A stretch of 64,000 nt of DNA from assembly GCA_013365325.1 (NCBI GenBank), contig JABVXV010000265.1, positions 1 to 64,000 of the forward strand. Direction: 5' to 3'. Shown here one piece after another: positions 51,371-63,282 of the stretch. This DNA is from Dipetalonema caudispina. Lineage: Eukaryota; Nematoda; Chromadorea; Rhabditida; Onchocercidae. The notes under the pieces are model-generated. The model saw nothing but the letters and a program-made list of their open reading frames with translations, ran no database searches and had not been told where the DNA came from. The position numbers and the translations under genes were made by a program. How positions within the stretch are numbered: the stretch's first letter is position 1; each line of letters opens with the position of its first letter.

Positions 51371-53079
51371 ATATGCATGCTTCTTTTTTTATTTCTCAAC
51401 AATTGTAATGCTTCTCAACTTCAGCATTGTTTTTTTTCTTTTTTTTGGCTAGGGTGGATAAAATAAAGAACATTTGCATAATAAAATTCGAACTATATTT
51501 ATAATTCTAAATTTTTATCATAGTCATTAGATGATTATCGTCTTAATTTTGAAGACATAATTAAAGTAACAATTGTTGATAACAGACGGATAACGTACTT
51601 ATCATTTATCAGTACCTGTCATTTACCAACAACTATCTATGATTGATTCATTAGTTTTATCATTAATATTTCAAGCTAACTGATATATCATTAACATTAA
51701 TTTAACTATTGTAATTAAGCGATTGGATGACATTGGAAGATGGTACTTCCAAACTAATTCAAGAAAGCTTTTCTTTTATCAAGATTAAGCATTAATTAAT
51801 TACAATCAAGTCGTGATAAATAAAAAGTTTTGTGTAAAAATACAATAGGTTATAATTAGTAGCATACAGTCGTGAAAACACTTTGGTAATTAAATTGAAA
51901 TATTTAATTTCAGAGCATTAAACATTTACCAATAATTATCACATTAGAAAATTTTCTCAAATCATTTTTTTACTCATTTGGAAAATTTTGTCGAAAAATT
52001 TTCTTTTTTTTCAAATAAATTTTTCTGACAGTTAAGGACTTTTTGAAAAAAAAAGAGGGGGGAAAAAATAAAACCGAAATTATTGTTTGTTAATTATTCC
52101 TATTCCTTGCTGAATGTATGAATTAAAATGTTTGAAAGAATTAGTTGACTGTTTCAAACGAAGATCAAAAAAATTGAAATTTGAATAATAAGTAAATGAG
52201 AGCAAGACTTGTATGGTATGAAAAAAAAAAAAACGAATATTAAGAAATATGCAAATAATTGAGAAATGGTCGGAAAAAAAAAATATCATATAAGGTCAAA
52301 CGAAAAAATGTTATCCTTACAAATTTGTAAGTTATAATTTCATGGGAATATGCATTTGCAACAAATTCAGTTATTATCTCACCATGGAAATGTCACATTT
52401 TCCATTTTTTTTTCTTTTTTTTGTTAAACCCAAAACTCAACAATTTAAAAATTATTTGAAGATTAACTTGTACATGCGAATAGATTCCATTATTCATCAC
52501 GATGTTCGAAATTCATCTGTCATTTGTGAATATTTAAAAAAAAAAAAAATGTAATTTAAAGCATATCGCTACAACGTATTAGCATATAAAGTATGTTTTA
52601 ATAATTTGAACTTTATTACTGATTACCTAATTTAGTCCATTTTTACTTTTGGATAGATTTTTTAATCAATTTACTTAATTAGTTTATTGATAACTTGAGC
52701 TAATTAATTTGCTTCATAGATAATACTTATTCTAACAACCATGATAGGATCTAAATTTGAATCATTACCTGACGACAATATTCTGGAAAGTAAAATGAAA
52801 TAGTGAATCAGATTTGTAGATAAAATTTCACAAATTACTACTTTACATTATTAGCTAAGAGATTATGTTACATTACATGGAGTTTTTCTCATTTATCTTT
52901 TCATACAATTTACTTAATTTCTTACAATTTTTTTTTTTTTTTACTTTCTTCTTCTCTAAACCTATCGTAACTGAATTAATTTTAGCAAAGAAGTAAATGA
53001 ATATTTCAACTAACAAATTAGAAATTGTTTATCATTCAAATATCATAAAGCAGAATACTTTTTTGAAGTACAATTATGA

Positions 53080-53226
53080 ATGATCATTACAACTTTTGTC
53101 GGTGAGTTCACAGAATGTATGAGGCCTCATTATATTCTCAAGAAATATTTTCCCATGAATGAATCTTCCGAACGATGCGACATCTCGTCGCCCCATAATG
53201 ACCCTCCTATGAAGTGCTATATTTAA
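53080..53226 (+). CDS. possible 48-residue small ORF
   Basis: An ATG-to-TAA frame encodes 48 residues with unusually balanced composition for this spacer, including TECMRPHYILKKYFP, ESSERCDISS and DPPMKCYI. It has three cysteines and several prolines. Alternatively, it is an exon entered through the CAG acceptor at about 53113. No family recognised and no signal peptide. Confidence 0.25.
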   Translation: MIITTFVGEFTECMRPHYILKKYFPMNESSERCDISSPHNDPPMKCYI

Positions 53227-53980
53227 CGGTATACATAAGCAATGGAAAATAATTACTTGCAGTCAATCATTATTTAACTAAAAAATTTTTGAATTTCTAA
53301 ATTTTAAAATTGAATCGCCATACCAATTAAATTGAAATTTGCAAAATGTGTTGAAGCTGAATTGAATGTATGAGTTGAAATTATCGAAACTGAAAGTTGA
53401 AAATTTGAAAAAAATTCGTTTAGTGATTTAATTGTAAAATGGAAATTTTAAATTTAGTGAAATTCAATTTTAATGTGTTGCTATCATTTGACTACCTGTA
53501 AAATTCCCAAAAATCAAAATTAGACAAAATCTTATGAGAAATTTTAGAAATTAGATTTTCGCATTTTTAAAGATTGATCAAACAGCTCTCTCCCATCCTT
53601 TCATTCAAATTTCTTGAAAGAACAGACAGACAGATTACAAAATAAAAATGCAAATTCGAAAGACTGCAAGTTTGAAAAATTGCAAGTTACTTTTACTCAA
53701 ATGTAACAGAGCTTTCTTCCAATGAATTGATTTTCTGTATGGCTAATCTCCCATGATGATAAATAAAAGAGGGATTTGCAATTTTGAAGTTAACCTTATT
53801 CATATGCCTCTTAATAACGTTCTAACCGGAATCGGAATGAAATCTAAAGTAATCAAAAGAATTAATATAGTATATTAAAAAAAACAATTTCTGAATAATT
53901 AAAATGAACTTACGAAAAAATTATCAAATAAAAAATTGAAATTTCTCACAACAGTAACAATGAAATATCTATTCTTTATA

Positions 53981-54043
53981 TCCTTCTTTCTCCCTCTCTC
54001 TCTCTCTTTCTCTCTTTTTCTCCCTGTCTTTCTCCTTCTTTCT
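53981..54043. repeat. (CT)n-rich pyrimidine tract
   Basis: CT and CTTT units over about 60 bases. Confidence 0.9.
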
Positions 54044-54674
54044 TAATCAAGTTATTGCCCTATATCCCACGAAAATTAACACATTCTTACACTGTCCTCG
54101 TCTCCTTTCTAAAACAAAAAAAGGATAAAACATATTCACATGTGAATCGTAATTACAATTACTTTCGAGGTCATAGTTCACATGACATTTTTCTTATAAA
54201 CTCATGTGGGCAATTATTAGGATTAAATGTTGTATTGCCTTAGCTTATCGTTTACTGTTATGTATTTGTTCATTTTTCTTTTTAGAATATTTCTTTCTTT
54301 TCTTACTTTTCTCACACTTTCCCAATAATATTTCAAAGAGAAAAATGATGCAATTCAAAGGAGTAAAAAGGTAATTATGAAAATATGCCATAATGATAGT
54401 GTAAAACACGACGAAATTATCTATAGTTGTAATTCTTAAATTTAAAATTAATGCCATTAATTGACATTTAGTATAGTGCATGTCATTTGATAGTATTGTA
54501 ATCAAATGCCAGACTTGTGTAAACACGAATTAGCCGTGGAAACTTGAAAACTATCCAGTTTCATCTAATATTTCTTTTAAGCATCGCTTTTATCTAAGAA
54601 TAATCTGTTCCAGCTAATCAACATGGTTCGATTTATCCTTTGCTTATTCTACGACTTTCCGAAATCGGTTTTTT

Positions 54675-54950
54675 ATGTTCCGGCATTTCACCAGTCACAC
54701 ACTGCCACTACACCACACCGTAGCAAGGCATCCGGACAAGATTCATATGATCCAGTGTAATTCAACTATCGCTGACGTATGTATTTCATTCCAAACAAAA
54801 TGTCAAGCTGTTATTAGAAAAGACTATGACACTACCAATCCAAACCCCAAACTTTCTGTCCCACTTTGCAATAAGCAGTATGCTTCACTTCAGACAGTCA
54901 TAGGGCGAATAAACGCTATAAATATCATTACCGTAAACCATATTAAATGA
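54675..54950 (+). other. 91-codon ORF downstream of rpl-5, uncertain
   Basis: The frame lies in a stretch less AT-rich than its surroundings and encodes a mixed sequence with Cys and His (e.g. NSTIADVCISFQTKC, LSVPLCNKQYASLQ). It opposes rpl-5 beyond its 3' end. The same stretch could instead belong to a non-coding RNA or 3' region. No family recognised. Confidence 0.2.
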
Positions 54951-55209
54951 ACCAAAATTTAGCTACCCATACAATAGTATAACCCCTATCCTTCAAGTTG
55001 TCAATAATTCCGCATGATCTTCGTCAACTTTTATGCCATCCGCATGTATTTTAAAACAAAAAAAAAAAAAAAACCGCGGTCACAATCCATCAATGCTGCT
55101 AATCTTCACATACTTTGTCATACGAGTGAAATTTAACAAGATTTATATAGCGAAACAACAATCTTATAATTCTTAGAGATGTACAATGACATCATCAAAA
55201 TACTTTTAA

Positions 55210-57206
55210 TTATTGCGCTTCCTGTTGTGTTTTCAGCAGCTTAAGGTATGCCTTCTTGTTTTTCACGCGATTCTTGCGTACCGCTAGTGATGCCTTCTTC
55301 GCCGTCCAACGTTTCTTTGTAATCTGGAATGAATAATTGAAACTAGTAACCCGCACAAGAAATGCTCTCAATATCACAAAGCATCGCGAGAAAGATATCG
55401 CAAGTTTTTTTTAGAAAGAGAACATAGATGTCTCTAAAACTTATAAAGTATGAGATGAAGAAAGAAAGGAAAAAAAATAACCTCCTTTGGCTCCTTAGGT
55501 TCCCGTGCTGGATTCTTACGAATAGCTTCATGTGCCTTTTTATACATATCCACAATCTGTAAGTACACAAACTTCCACACATTGACATCAGATATAAAGC
55601 CAAACGTAGGGTTTAATTACAGGAATATTTAGGACTTCGGTAAAGGATTTTGCAATAGCTTACTTCATCTGCATTGATGTTAGCAGCAATGAAACGCGAA
55701 AAATGTCTCTTATATGCATCTTCATCTTGTTCTTTAAGAAGTGTCATGTAATCAGCAACGTGTTTTCCAAGTATTCTATCACGATGAGCTTCAGCATTAT
55801 ATTTGGTTTCCGAATTATAACCGAAGAAACGCGTCTCACTAAAAAAAAAAGATAGCACCAACAAATCAACAGAACTGAAACTTTTAATCATATTCTAATC
55901 TATATGACCGGTTGTCAAACACCACACTGCATGGCAGAACTGCTGCAAACCGTGAGACCAATATATATATATCGAAAAGTACTATAATAAAATTATTCCT
56001 ACCTATGTGGAACATCGATACCGCCATCAGCAACACCCTTCATAACAGCGAAAACCTTAGCGCCTGTAACAGTGCGTGCTAAGCCAACATCGAGGACAGC
56101 CCGGAAAGGTGCCCGTTCACCTTCCTTTTCAACATTGTAATCATCACCATTCGCTTCTTCCACACCTTTGTACGTTTCCGCCAAACCAATATTGAGCAAG
56201 TGACGTCGGGCCAACAATAAACCAGTAGCATAAGCCGATGCATAGTTGGTTAAGCCTACCTGCAAATGACGAATCATGTATTCCCGCTCCATTCGTATTT
56301 ATCAAATAGTCAAAAACCATAACTAGTTCTCCTCATTAAATTTCTACTTTTTATCCAATCTTGATCATCTTGACTACGCATATATAACGCGAATATTATA
56401 AATGTAAAATAAATATCACATAATGCTGCTCCATTTTCGAGGAAGCATGCATATCATAAGATTTGACTTACACATGTCAATCTAAATCAACAAATTAGTC
56501 TCTGACTCAATGCACATACTGCCTAGTTGCAAATATTATGAATGGATGCCTGATTTCAAAATAAAGCAAATTTAACCTTAATTCCATAACGTGGCAACTC
56601 ATGTGAGTAAGCAGAACATACGACCACATCACCCTCAATTCGAGAATATGCTATCTGAAATTTAAACTGATGTAGCTGATTGTACAAAACTAAACTGAAA
56701 TGATCTGACCCTAAACAGTCACTGCAGAGAATTTATACTTCGCAAATACTCTCCAGTAACAAGTAACAAGAAAAAAAATGAAAAAAAAGGAAGTTTGCTC
56801 GGCCATTCAGTATATTTACATTGATATCAAAGAACTGGAAGAGTTTTTAACTGCGTTTATTTAAATATTATTTATAACTTACTAAAGAAAGTCACTAAAG
56901 AAATGGTGAAGAAGTTGACAATGTAACCACATGAGGCCCTCATTTCGTCCCGTTTTCCACCCTTGTTGACTAGTTCAATACAACCTGATCAATTTTGAAT
57001 ACAGTAATTTGACTTACTTGAGCGATGACATCTCTGTTGGTGAAACGTACGATAAGACGATATTTTGGAGTGTTATACTTATTCTTATCTTGTACAGTTA
57101 GACGTTTCCTGGCATAATAATCCGTCTTACCCTCACGTCTACGCTTCAGTTTCACCTGATAACGTTTGAAATATGCCTTGTTCTTGACTACCTTCACAAA
57201 TCCCAT
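55210..57206 (-). CDS. rpl-5: 60S ribosomal protein L5 (uL18)
   Basis: Large-subunit protein that binds 5S rRNA and enters the 60S subunit as part of the 5S RNP. Six coding exons (57018-57206, 56577-56654, 56003-56259, 55664-55838, 55482-55556, 55210-55323) join in phase to 888 bases, or 295 residues, close to the 297 of the human protein. Diagnostic stretches follow in order: [19 protein letters not shown], the basic [75 protein letters not shown] and the lysine-rich tail [14 protein letters not shown]. The ATG sits 8 bases after a strong acceptor. The coding sequence is less AT-rich than its surroundings, as expected for a highly expressed gene. No defects seen. It is divergent from the plus-strand gene at 58.6 kb. 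Confidence 0.98.
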
Positions 57207-57220
57207 CCTACACTCTGAAA
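57207..57220 (-). promoter_or_regulatory. probable spliced-leader acceptor of rpl-5
   Basis: On the minus strand TTTTCACTTTCAG ends at 57215, leaving an 8-base leader (AGTGTAGG) before the ATG at 57206. A U-rich AG this close to the start, with no upstream coding exon, is typical of nematode SL trans-splicing. A conventional 5' UTR intron is the alternative. Confidence 0.6.
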
Positions 57221-58566
57221 GTGAAAATTTATGACAATCTGTCGCATGTATGACACATATTTCATATACTAATGCGATACTAAACAGCTCATATATTGCG
57301 TCACGTGCGTTTTGCACACGAGATAGATCATACTAAGGCAAATCAAACTACAGCCACATATATCCAGTTGTATATGGTATGCATACTTCTCATGTTAATC
57401 CCGTAGCATCCTATTCAAACATAAAACAACTCGTGTGACGTGAGAACACGTACGTAACCCCCGAGAAAGAAGACTACACCCCCACAATCATCGCATTAAT
57501 AGGTTAGCATGGACTCATCAAACCGGCCTTTAGGCTTCCGCACAATATGGACGGTATGAAAAAGTCGCGGATCAGGACAAATTCATTTCTAATACATTTC
57601 GAGATTTTGTCGTGTCACGTAGCTCTAATTTGAGGTATATATTGGAAGTTCATGAAAGTGACGTGGAATACGTATAGGGTGAATTTAAACTTTTTTAATA
57701 ATTCTTCTTCCATTATTGCTCGACATTGTCCTAAAAAGATGCGCATATTCTACTTTATCTTAACATTTCGTTATCTTTACTTCCATATTTATGGGCAGAG
57801 AGATGAAAACAAGAGACGAAAGAAGTGTAACTTAATCCATCAGGACTTTCTGAAATTGCCACATTTCCTTGATCGAGGTCGATCCAGGATTCAGAAAGTA
57901 TTTGTGTAAGTTAAGAAGAAGAATATGTGTATATATCAAAAGAAGATCAAATATTACTTAATGCCATTTGAAATTTGCTATAATTGCAAGCATATCCCGA
58001 GAAATCTGAAGAGGGCTTCTGATTGGATTGATATTTATTTGCTGTTTAACGAAAAAATTTGCAATCATTCGAAACTGTGTATCTGTGCGATTGGTCTGTT
58101 ACATCACTAATCCGTGAATTATCATAATTATTTTCCATTCCAAATTTGTTTCTGTCCTGTTATGGTTTTACTTTCCAGAATTTTACTTTTCAAAATTTTT
58201 TTTCGAAAATTATTGTTTCAATATAACTGCAGAATTACTTAACTGAAATTTAGTAGGGCTACCAGAATGACCGATACATCGCGGGGGACGTATTCGCAGT
58301 TGATGCATCGTAGCAATAATTTCAGCAATCGTTGTAATCATCATCGTTAGTTCTTTTTTTACTTCTCTTTGATTTTTGCTTATGAGTGGTAGCAGGAATT
58401 CAAATACTTGATTCCATTAAAACTCCGACTTCAGATTTCCCAATAGATGATTGTGGGAATATCGTGATTCCGTATTTTCTTAGGGAAAGAGAGTCTAAAA
58501 TTTCATTCTGAAAATTTCTCGTTTTTGTTTTCTTAAAGAGCAAAGAGTTAAAATACTTATTCGAAT
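57215..58566. other. divergent intergenic region between rpl-5 and the unnamed gene
   Basis: 1.35 kb with a less AT-rich core at about 57420-57560. It carries TGACGTGA (57436-57443), a CRE-like element, next to ACACGTACGTA (57446-57456). Two short plus-strand frames (57652-57909, 57925-58110) show no recognisable protein. A frame at about 58397-58500 (SDFPIDDCGNIVIPYFL) looks coding-like and might be an upstream exon of the plus-strand gene, but I could not splice it in phase. Confidence 0.5.
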
Positions 58567-61500
58567 ATGTTAAAGTCCATAAATTGTATTGTGCCCTTGC
58601 AAGGAATTGGAGATATCGTTTATTTTCTAGATCCCGAACACTCACAGTGTAATGTTGCATCTAGACGATCGGCATCTAATGGTACTGATAGTGGTTTGTC
58701 CAGTACGAATCGTAAGCAGCACGTTCAGCGTAACCATTCATGGTCAAGTAGGTTATTTAAATTTAGGTATTGTCAAAGTCGATAGAGAGAAAGAACAAAA
58801 AGTAGCAATTGTTGGAAAAAAAATTGAATAATGGTCGATTTTTTCTGTCAGTTCCGGAACTGGTGAGAGAAACAGGATTAATTCTGGAAGTGCAAAGAGA
58901 ATACGGCCGTATTCTTAGTCAGTCTAATTTTTCCACACCAAATATTCATATTTATTTTTCGCTTTCTACCGTGGTTAATGATGCACCGTTGAGCGTAATC
59001 ACCGATAACCTTGCCGATGTTTTCCAAGCTGGAACAATGGTATGCTTTTTTGACATTGCACCATGAATTAGATTCTTCAAATTTTTGCCTTATTTAATAC
59101 GTGTTTGAGGTCGACATTACGTAAACATGATTTATCAGATATGCTTATATTAATAACACTTATGCAGTTATCAAAGTTGGTGAGAATGATTTAATTTCAT
59201 GTTTGAGGATGACTTTTCTATTAGATTATTGTTACAATCTGTCAGATTTATTTGTATATAGAGGGATTTCAGGTGGAAATCGAAGTAGAGGGAGGTGTTA
59301 ATCTAAAAGAACTAGGAGATCATGTTCACGTGATACTGACATGTACCTCTATAAGGCCAAGCACGGAAATCGGTCGTAAGCGTACGTTTGAATTTCGAAT
59401 TTATAGACGAACAATACTGTTGGTAAATTTATATCTAAATTTTTATATATTTTCAGCAGAACTGGTACCAATGGTAGTAATACAGGATGATCGCGAAATT
59501 CTACTTGCTCTGATAGCTGATCATGAGCTGGTTGCACTCCCTCGGCAGGTTTTCCCTGTAGAAGAGGTTACTTCGGCGTTTATGGCAAAGAAGAACTTTA
59601 TTACCACAGATGTAAATATTTTTTAACATTTTATGATGTATTCAACTTCTTTTGAAGTATCTCTCACAAGTTCGATATCAGTATGTAGCAATGGTTGGGC
59701 AGTATTGAAGCACAAAAAAAACTGTCCAAAAACCAATAAAATATCACAGATTTTAACATCTCAAAATATTTTTAGGTAGAGTGGCCGGAATTTGCTACTA
59801 TCGGACGTTCCATAGAAGGACGAATCTTGAGTGCACCACCATGGATTCGTGAATTTACAAATCCAGCAATCAAAAAGATTGCGTTGAGTGTACAACGCTT
59901 TGGACCGGATAGAGAAGGTTTCGCAGCCATAAAAGAAGTTAATGTTTCTCCTTTTCGGCATCCCAATGCTTTAGTTGATTGTTCTTAAATTTCACTCTTT
60001 TTTTCTTTGATAACAAATAGTTATAAAAAATGTTGCAGCAAATTGGACGCGGTGTTATCCTTACGCCAATCGACGAGGAAGATAAGAAAATATGTGGTGA
60101 TTTGTTTTTCCCGTATGAAATGCGAACTGATGCGTCATGCACGGTGACAGAATGTGAGGTGCAAATTTAGAATTCATAGTATTTCAGAGCAAATATTTTA
60201 GTTTTTACTGTTCTATGCTTGAGGACTAGGAGAAAGCTTTTAATATCTCGTTTGTGGGGCTTTCAAGGTCATATGGTGAATTACTCTCGAGACGTGGATT
60301 CAGTGTCTTGACAGGTTTCATTTTACTCAGAAAATTTGTCTATATATAAAATGAGAAGTATAACCCAGTTAAAAAGTGGAGGTTTTGTAAGTAAAAGAAG
60401 TGTTTATGAAAAGAAAAAAAAAGTATTTGCGAATCAATTAATCTGGCAGTTTATATATATTCAGGATGTATATCGCTTAGGCTCAAAATGGTATTTTCGT
60501 GCATGTCCAGAATTGCCAAATCGTAAGTACAAGTATCGAGTGTATAGTCTCAATAGTTTAGATGATGTCATCAATAGTGATTTGAATGCACAGGAGCAGT
60601 TTCCTGAGCAAACAGCAAATCCATCGGTAAGTTATTTTCTCTTTGATCGATGGTTGATCCCTTTGAATTTTCGTTCATAGATGTCGAGTTTTTAAATGGA
60701 GCGAATTAAATTGCCAATATAGGTTATATGTTCACACAATGTTACAAGAGAAGGGAAGAGGGAATTTTATTTTAATCACTGAAGAAGTATTTAAGGTCGT
60801 AACGAATCAACGGTCTATCACTTTTGATGTCTCGACGAGTGACATGCAAGCAGTGGCATCTACAAATCATCGACTAGATGACTTAAACCAATTAATTGAA
60901 TTTGATAATGAACCTTTAGAGGTAGGTTCAATTGAGTACGGTGAAGTCCTCGGATCAAGATTTGGGTCTTAGTAGTCGGTGAAAATTTTCTATAATCAAT
61001 AAAATGAGGAGGGAGAGCAAATATTAGGACAAGAAGGAAATGAAGAGGGAAGAAAACACAAGAAATACAGAAGAAAGAAAAGCTTAGAAGAAAAAATTGT
61101 TAATAATACTGCAAATGACTTCCTGCACAACCTAGAAGATGCTTGAGGTATTAGTCTCTCTGTTTAGGTTTTAAGTCCAAAATAAAATACAGGAAAGGTC
61201 TCATATTCATCTTTTGATAATTACACTATATTTCGTAAACTAAATTTCTGGACTGAAAGTTATTCAGTAGTTCAGGTATCCTCACGAAGTTCTTCGTTTC
61301 CAAAAGCCACAGCAGTCTCACCGGTTACTCTTAACTTACTCAGTTCTGTTAATTTTGATGCATCTCGTGCGGCAACAACAAGTGGCATTAACGAGACAAT
61401 GATACTGCAAAGTTCAAATTCTTCTGATACGGCTGATTGCAATTTATTAGTTGACTTCAATGCTGAGGATGAAATGCAACAAGTCGCGACACAAGTTCGA

Positions 61501-63282
61501 CGTTTTCATGTACTGGATGAAAATTTTACTCTTTCTTCATTTAATTTCGATTTTAAAGAGGAGAAGAAATGCAATTACAAAACGGAAATGTTTGGTTATA
61601 GTAATCACGAAAATAATGAAGATATGTGGTAAGTTTATTTGTTTTCCAACTCTCGTCTTACATGTCATTGTCTCCCGACCTGATATATGAGGACAATTTT
61701 AGTCAATGAAATCATGACAATCAAGTATCTTTTTTCACTCGGCTGTATTTTACGTGCAGCTGTGCGACTAATGGAAGTATTTGGGTATATCCTGGAATCT
61801 ATTAAATTTTATTTACTTAACAGAAATTAACGTGGAACACATATGAATGATTGGTTTAGTACAAAATATGTTTACATATAATTCAGCAACAATTAATTTA
61901 TATTGCTTAAGCACGGCATCACAATGTAAAAGATCGGGAAGTGCTGATTTGAATCATGTTATTGATGGATCTAATAAGCTAAAAGGTTCGGTTCTTAATA
62001 ATTTCTAAATCTAGTACGTATTCAAGTTGCTAAGATATTAGCGTAGTCCTTTTAGTTCACGATTTTTCTTGTAACTCTATTTGATTGCTGCAATGGGTTT
62101 TTTAAATAATTACTTCCATATTATCTGAAGTTCAAATCCGTAAATTCTCCGATCTTTCAGAACCATTGAAAGTGGAGAGTAACGATTGCTCAGTAGAACT
62201 TACAGTATGTAGACCCAAAAAGTCTATGGGAAGTTGCTCAATGCTATGTAATGGAAATTCTGTAGTTGAGCAGCTAGTTGATATTAGTAGTGATTCACCA
62301 ATCATTGATCAAGACGTGGATACTAGTGATGATGATTCTGAAAATGCGATGTTCCATGCAGTATCTGTGGAAAGACAAAGTGACGATGGGGTTAGCGTTT
62401 TGTTTTGAATTTGAAACTTTTTAATAAAATCTGAATTCAGTGAAATTTGGCAAAAAATGGAGACATTGCTTAAAGAACATCAATCTCGAATTGGAATTTT
62501 GAAGAAATGGAAATGGATGAGGTATAATCTCTGAAAAAGTGGTGTGTCAGAGTAAAGTTTGTTGGGGAAATGGTGGAATCTTTGCATTTAGAATTTATTG
62601 CTTCAATATCATGAATGAATGTGCAAGGAACTAATGACAGTTAAATTCCTTAATAATTTAGTGGTGGTTCACGCGCAGAGTCTCAAATAAAACAGATTCA
62701 ACGGAAGACAGGAAGACGAGTGATGAGTTTAGGAGGCTGCCATATTTTAATGTCGAAAATTCTGAAGCAAAAGAGGTTACTAAATGGTTCAATATTTTGA
62801 AATAGTGAAGAATTTTTTAGGGAAAGTCCATTCTGCTATCTCGGTATTTCTTTTCATGTTTATGTATGCAGTACCGCTAGTATCGAAATTTGCTGTAAAT
62901 TCCCCAACTTTAATTGTTAGTGGATAAAAGAAAAAAAATTCTTCAATTTCAGCCCGACTCAGTACCCAGTGATGATGAACCATTGCTGATTCTAAATGAT
63001 GACTATGCAAAAAATTGTGACGCAACTTCTGTGACAGTAGCACCGCAATCATCTCTTTCAAGTGCCCTTCAAAATGATGGTGTAAGTTTGCTTTTTCTTT
63101 TCATTCCATATTGTTGTGTGAAATTTCGGTAGAGTCTTATCTATCCCTACTTTGTTAACCGATTTTTATCATTCATTCTTTATATTATCGGTTCAGCGCT
63201 CAATTCATGTTTATGTTTCTTTTTTTTACATTAGAAACTCATTCGACCTTGGTCGTACTTATTAGAATATTGCATGGCATGA
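58567..63282 (+). CDS. unnamed conserved-looking multi-exon protein, about 714 residues
   Basis: Fourteen exons join in frame: 58567-58747, 58852-59039, 59273-59375, 59457-59611, 59776-59937, 60039-60158, 60465-60626, 60796-60921, 61276-61628, 61912-61985, 62161-62390, 62662-62775, 62953-63081, 63235-63282. An optional extra exon at 60230-60314 (EKAFNISFVGLSRSYG...) looks coding but fits the phases only if it ends at 60304. The N-terminus is Ser/Arg/Asn-rich with basic sites (SRRSAS, RNHSWS). The middle is beta-rich and globular (LVPMVVIQDDREILLALIAD, FPVEEVTSAFMAKK, PEFATIGRSIEGRILSAPPW). The C-terminal third is acidic, Ser-rich and probably disordered (SSDSPIIDQDVDTSDDDS). No signal peptide or membrane segment: likely an intracellular scaffold or adaptor. 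A CABIT/GAREM-like fold is a weak guess. The start codon is uncertain. Confidence 0.72.

Larger units (their letters stand above)
43806..55209. other. 11.4-kb spacer upstream of Notch and downstream of rpl-5
   Basis: No convincing multi-exon gene. It holds a TG array (44586-44615), a CA array (46984-47060), poly-T runs (49002-49033, 49328-49358), a CT array (53981-54043), a perfect hairpin at 51347-51370, paired CSL-like sites at 47533-47561 and a few short frames with non-random composition (46221-46631, 53080-53226, 54675-54950). Notch promoter and enhancers presumably lie here. Confidence 0.6.

Noticed and set aside
55839..57017. Possible intronic snoRNAs in rpl-5, as in vertebrate RPL5
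   Set aside because: I found no convincing C box/D box pair (RUGAUGA with CUGA) or H/ACA signature in any of the introns.
59349..59537. Minus-strand frames at 59.3-60.1 kb and 61.3 kb
   Set aside because: Antisense shadows of the plus-strand multi-exon gene.
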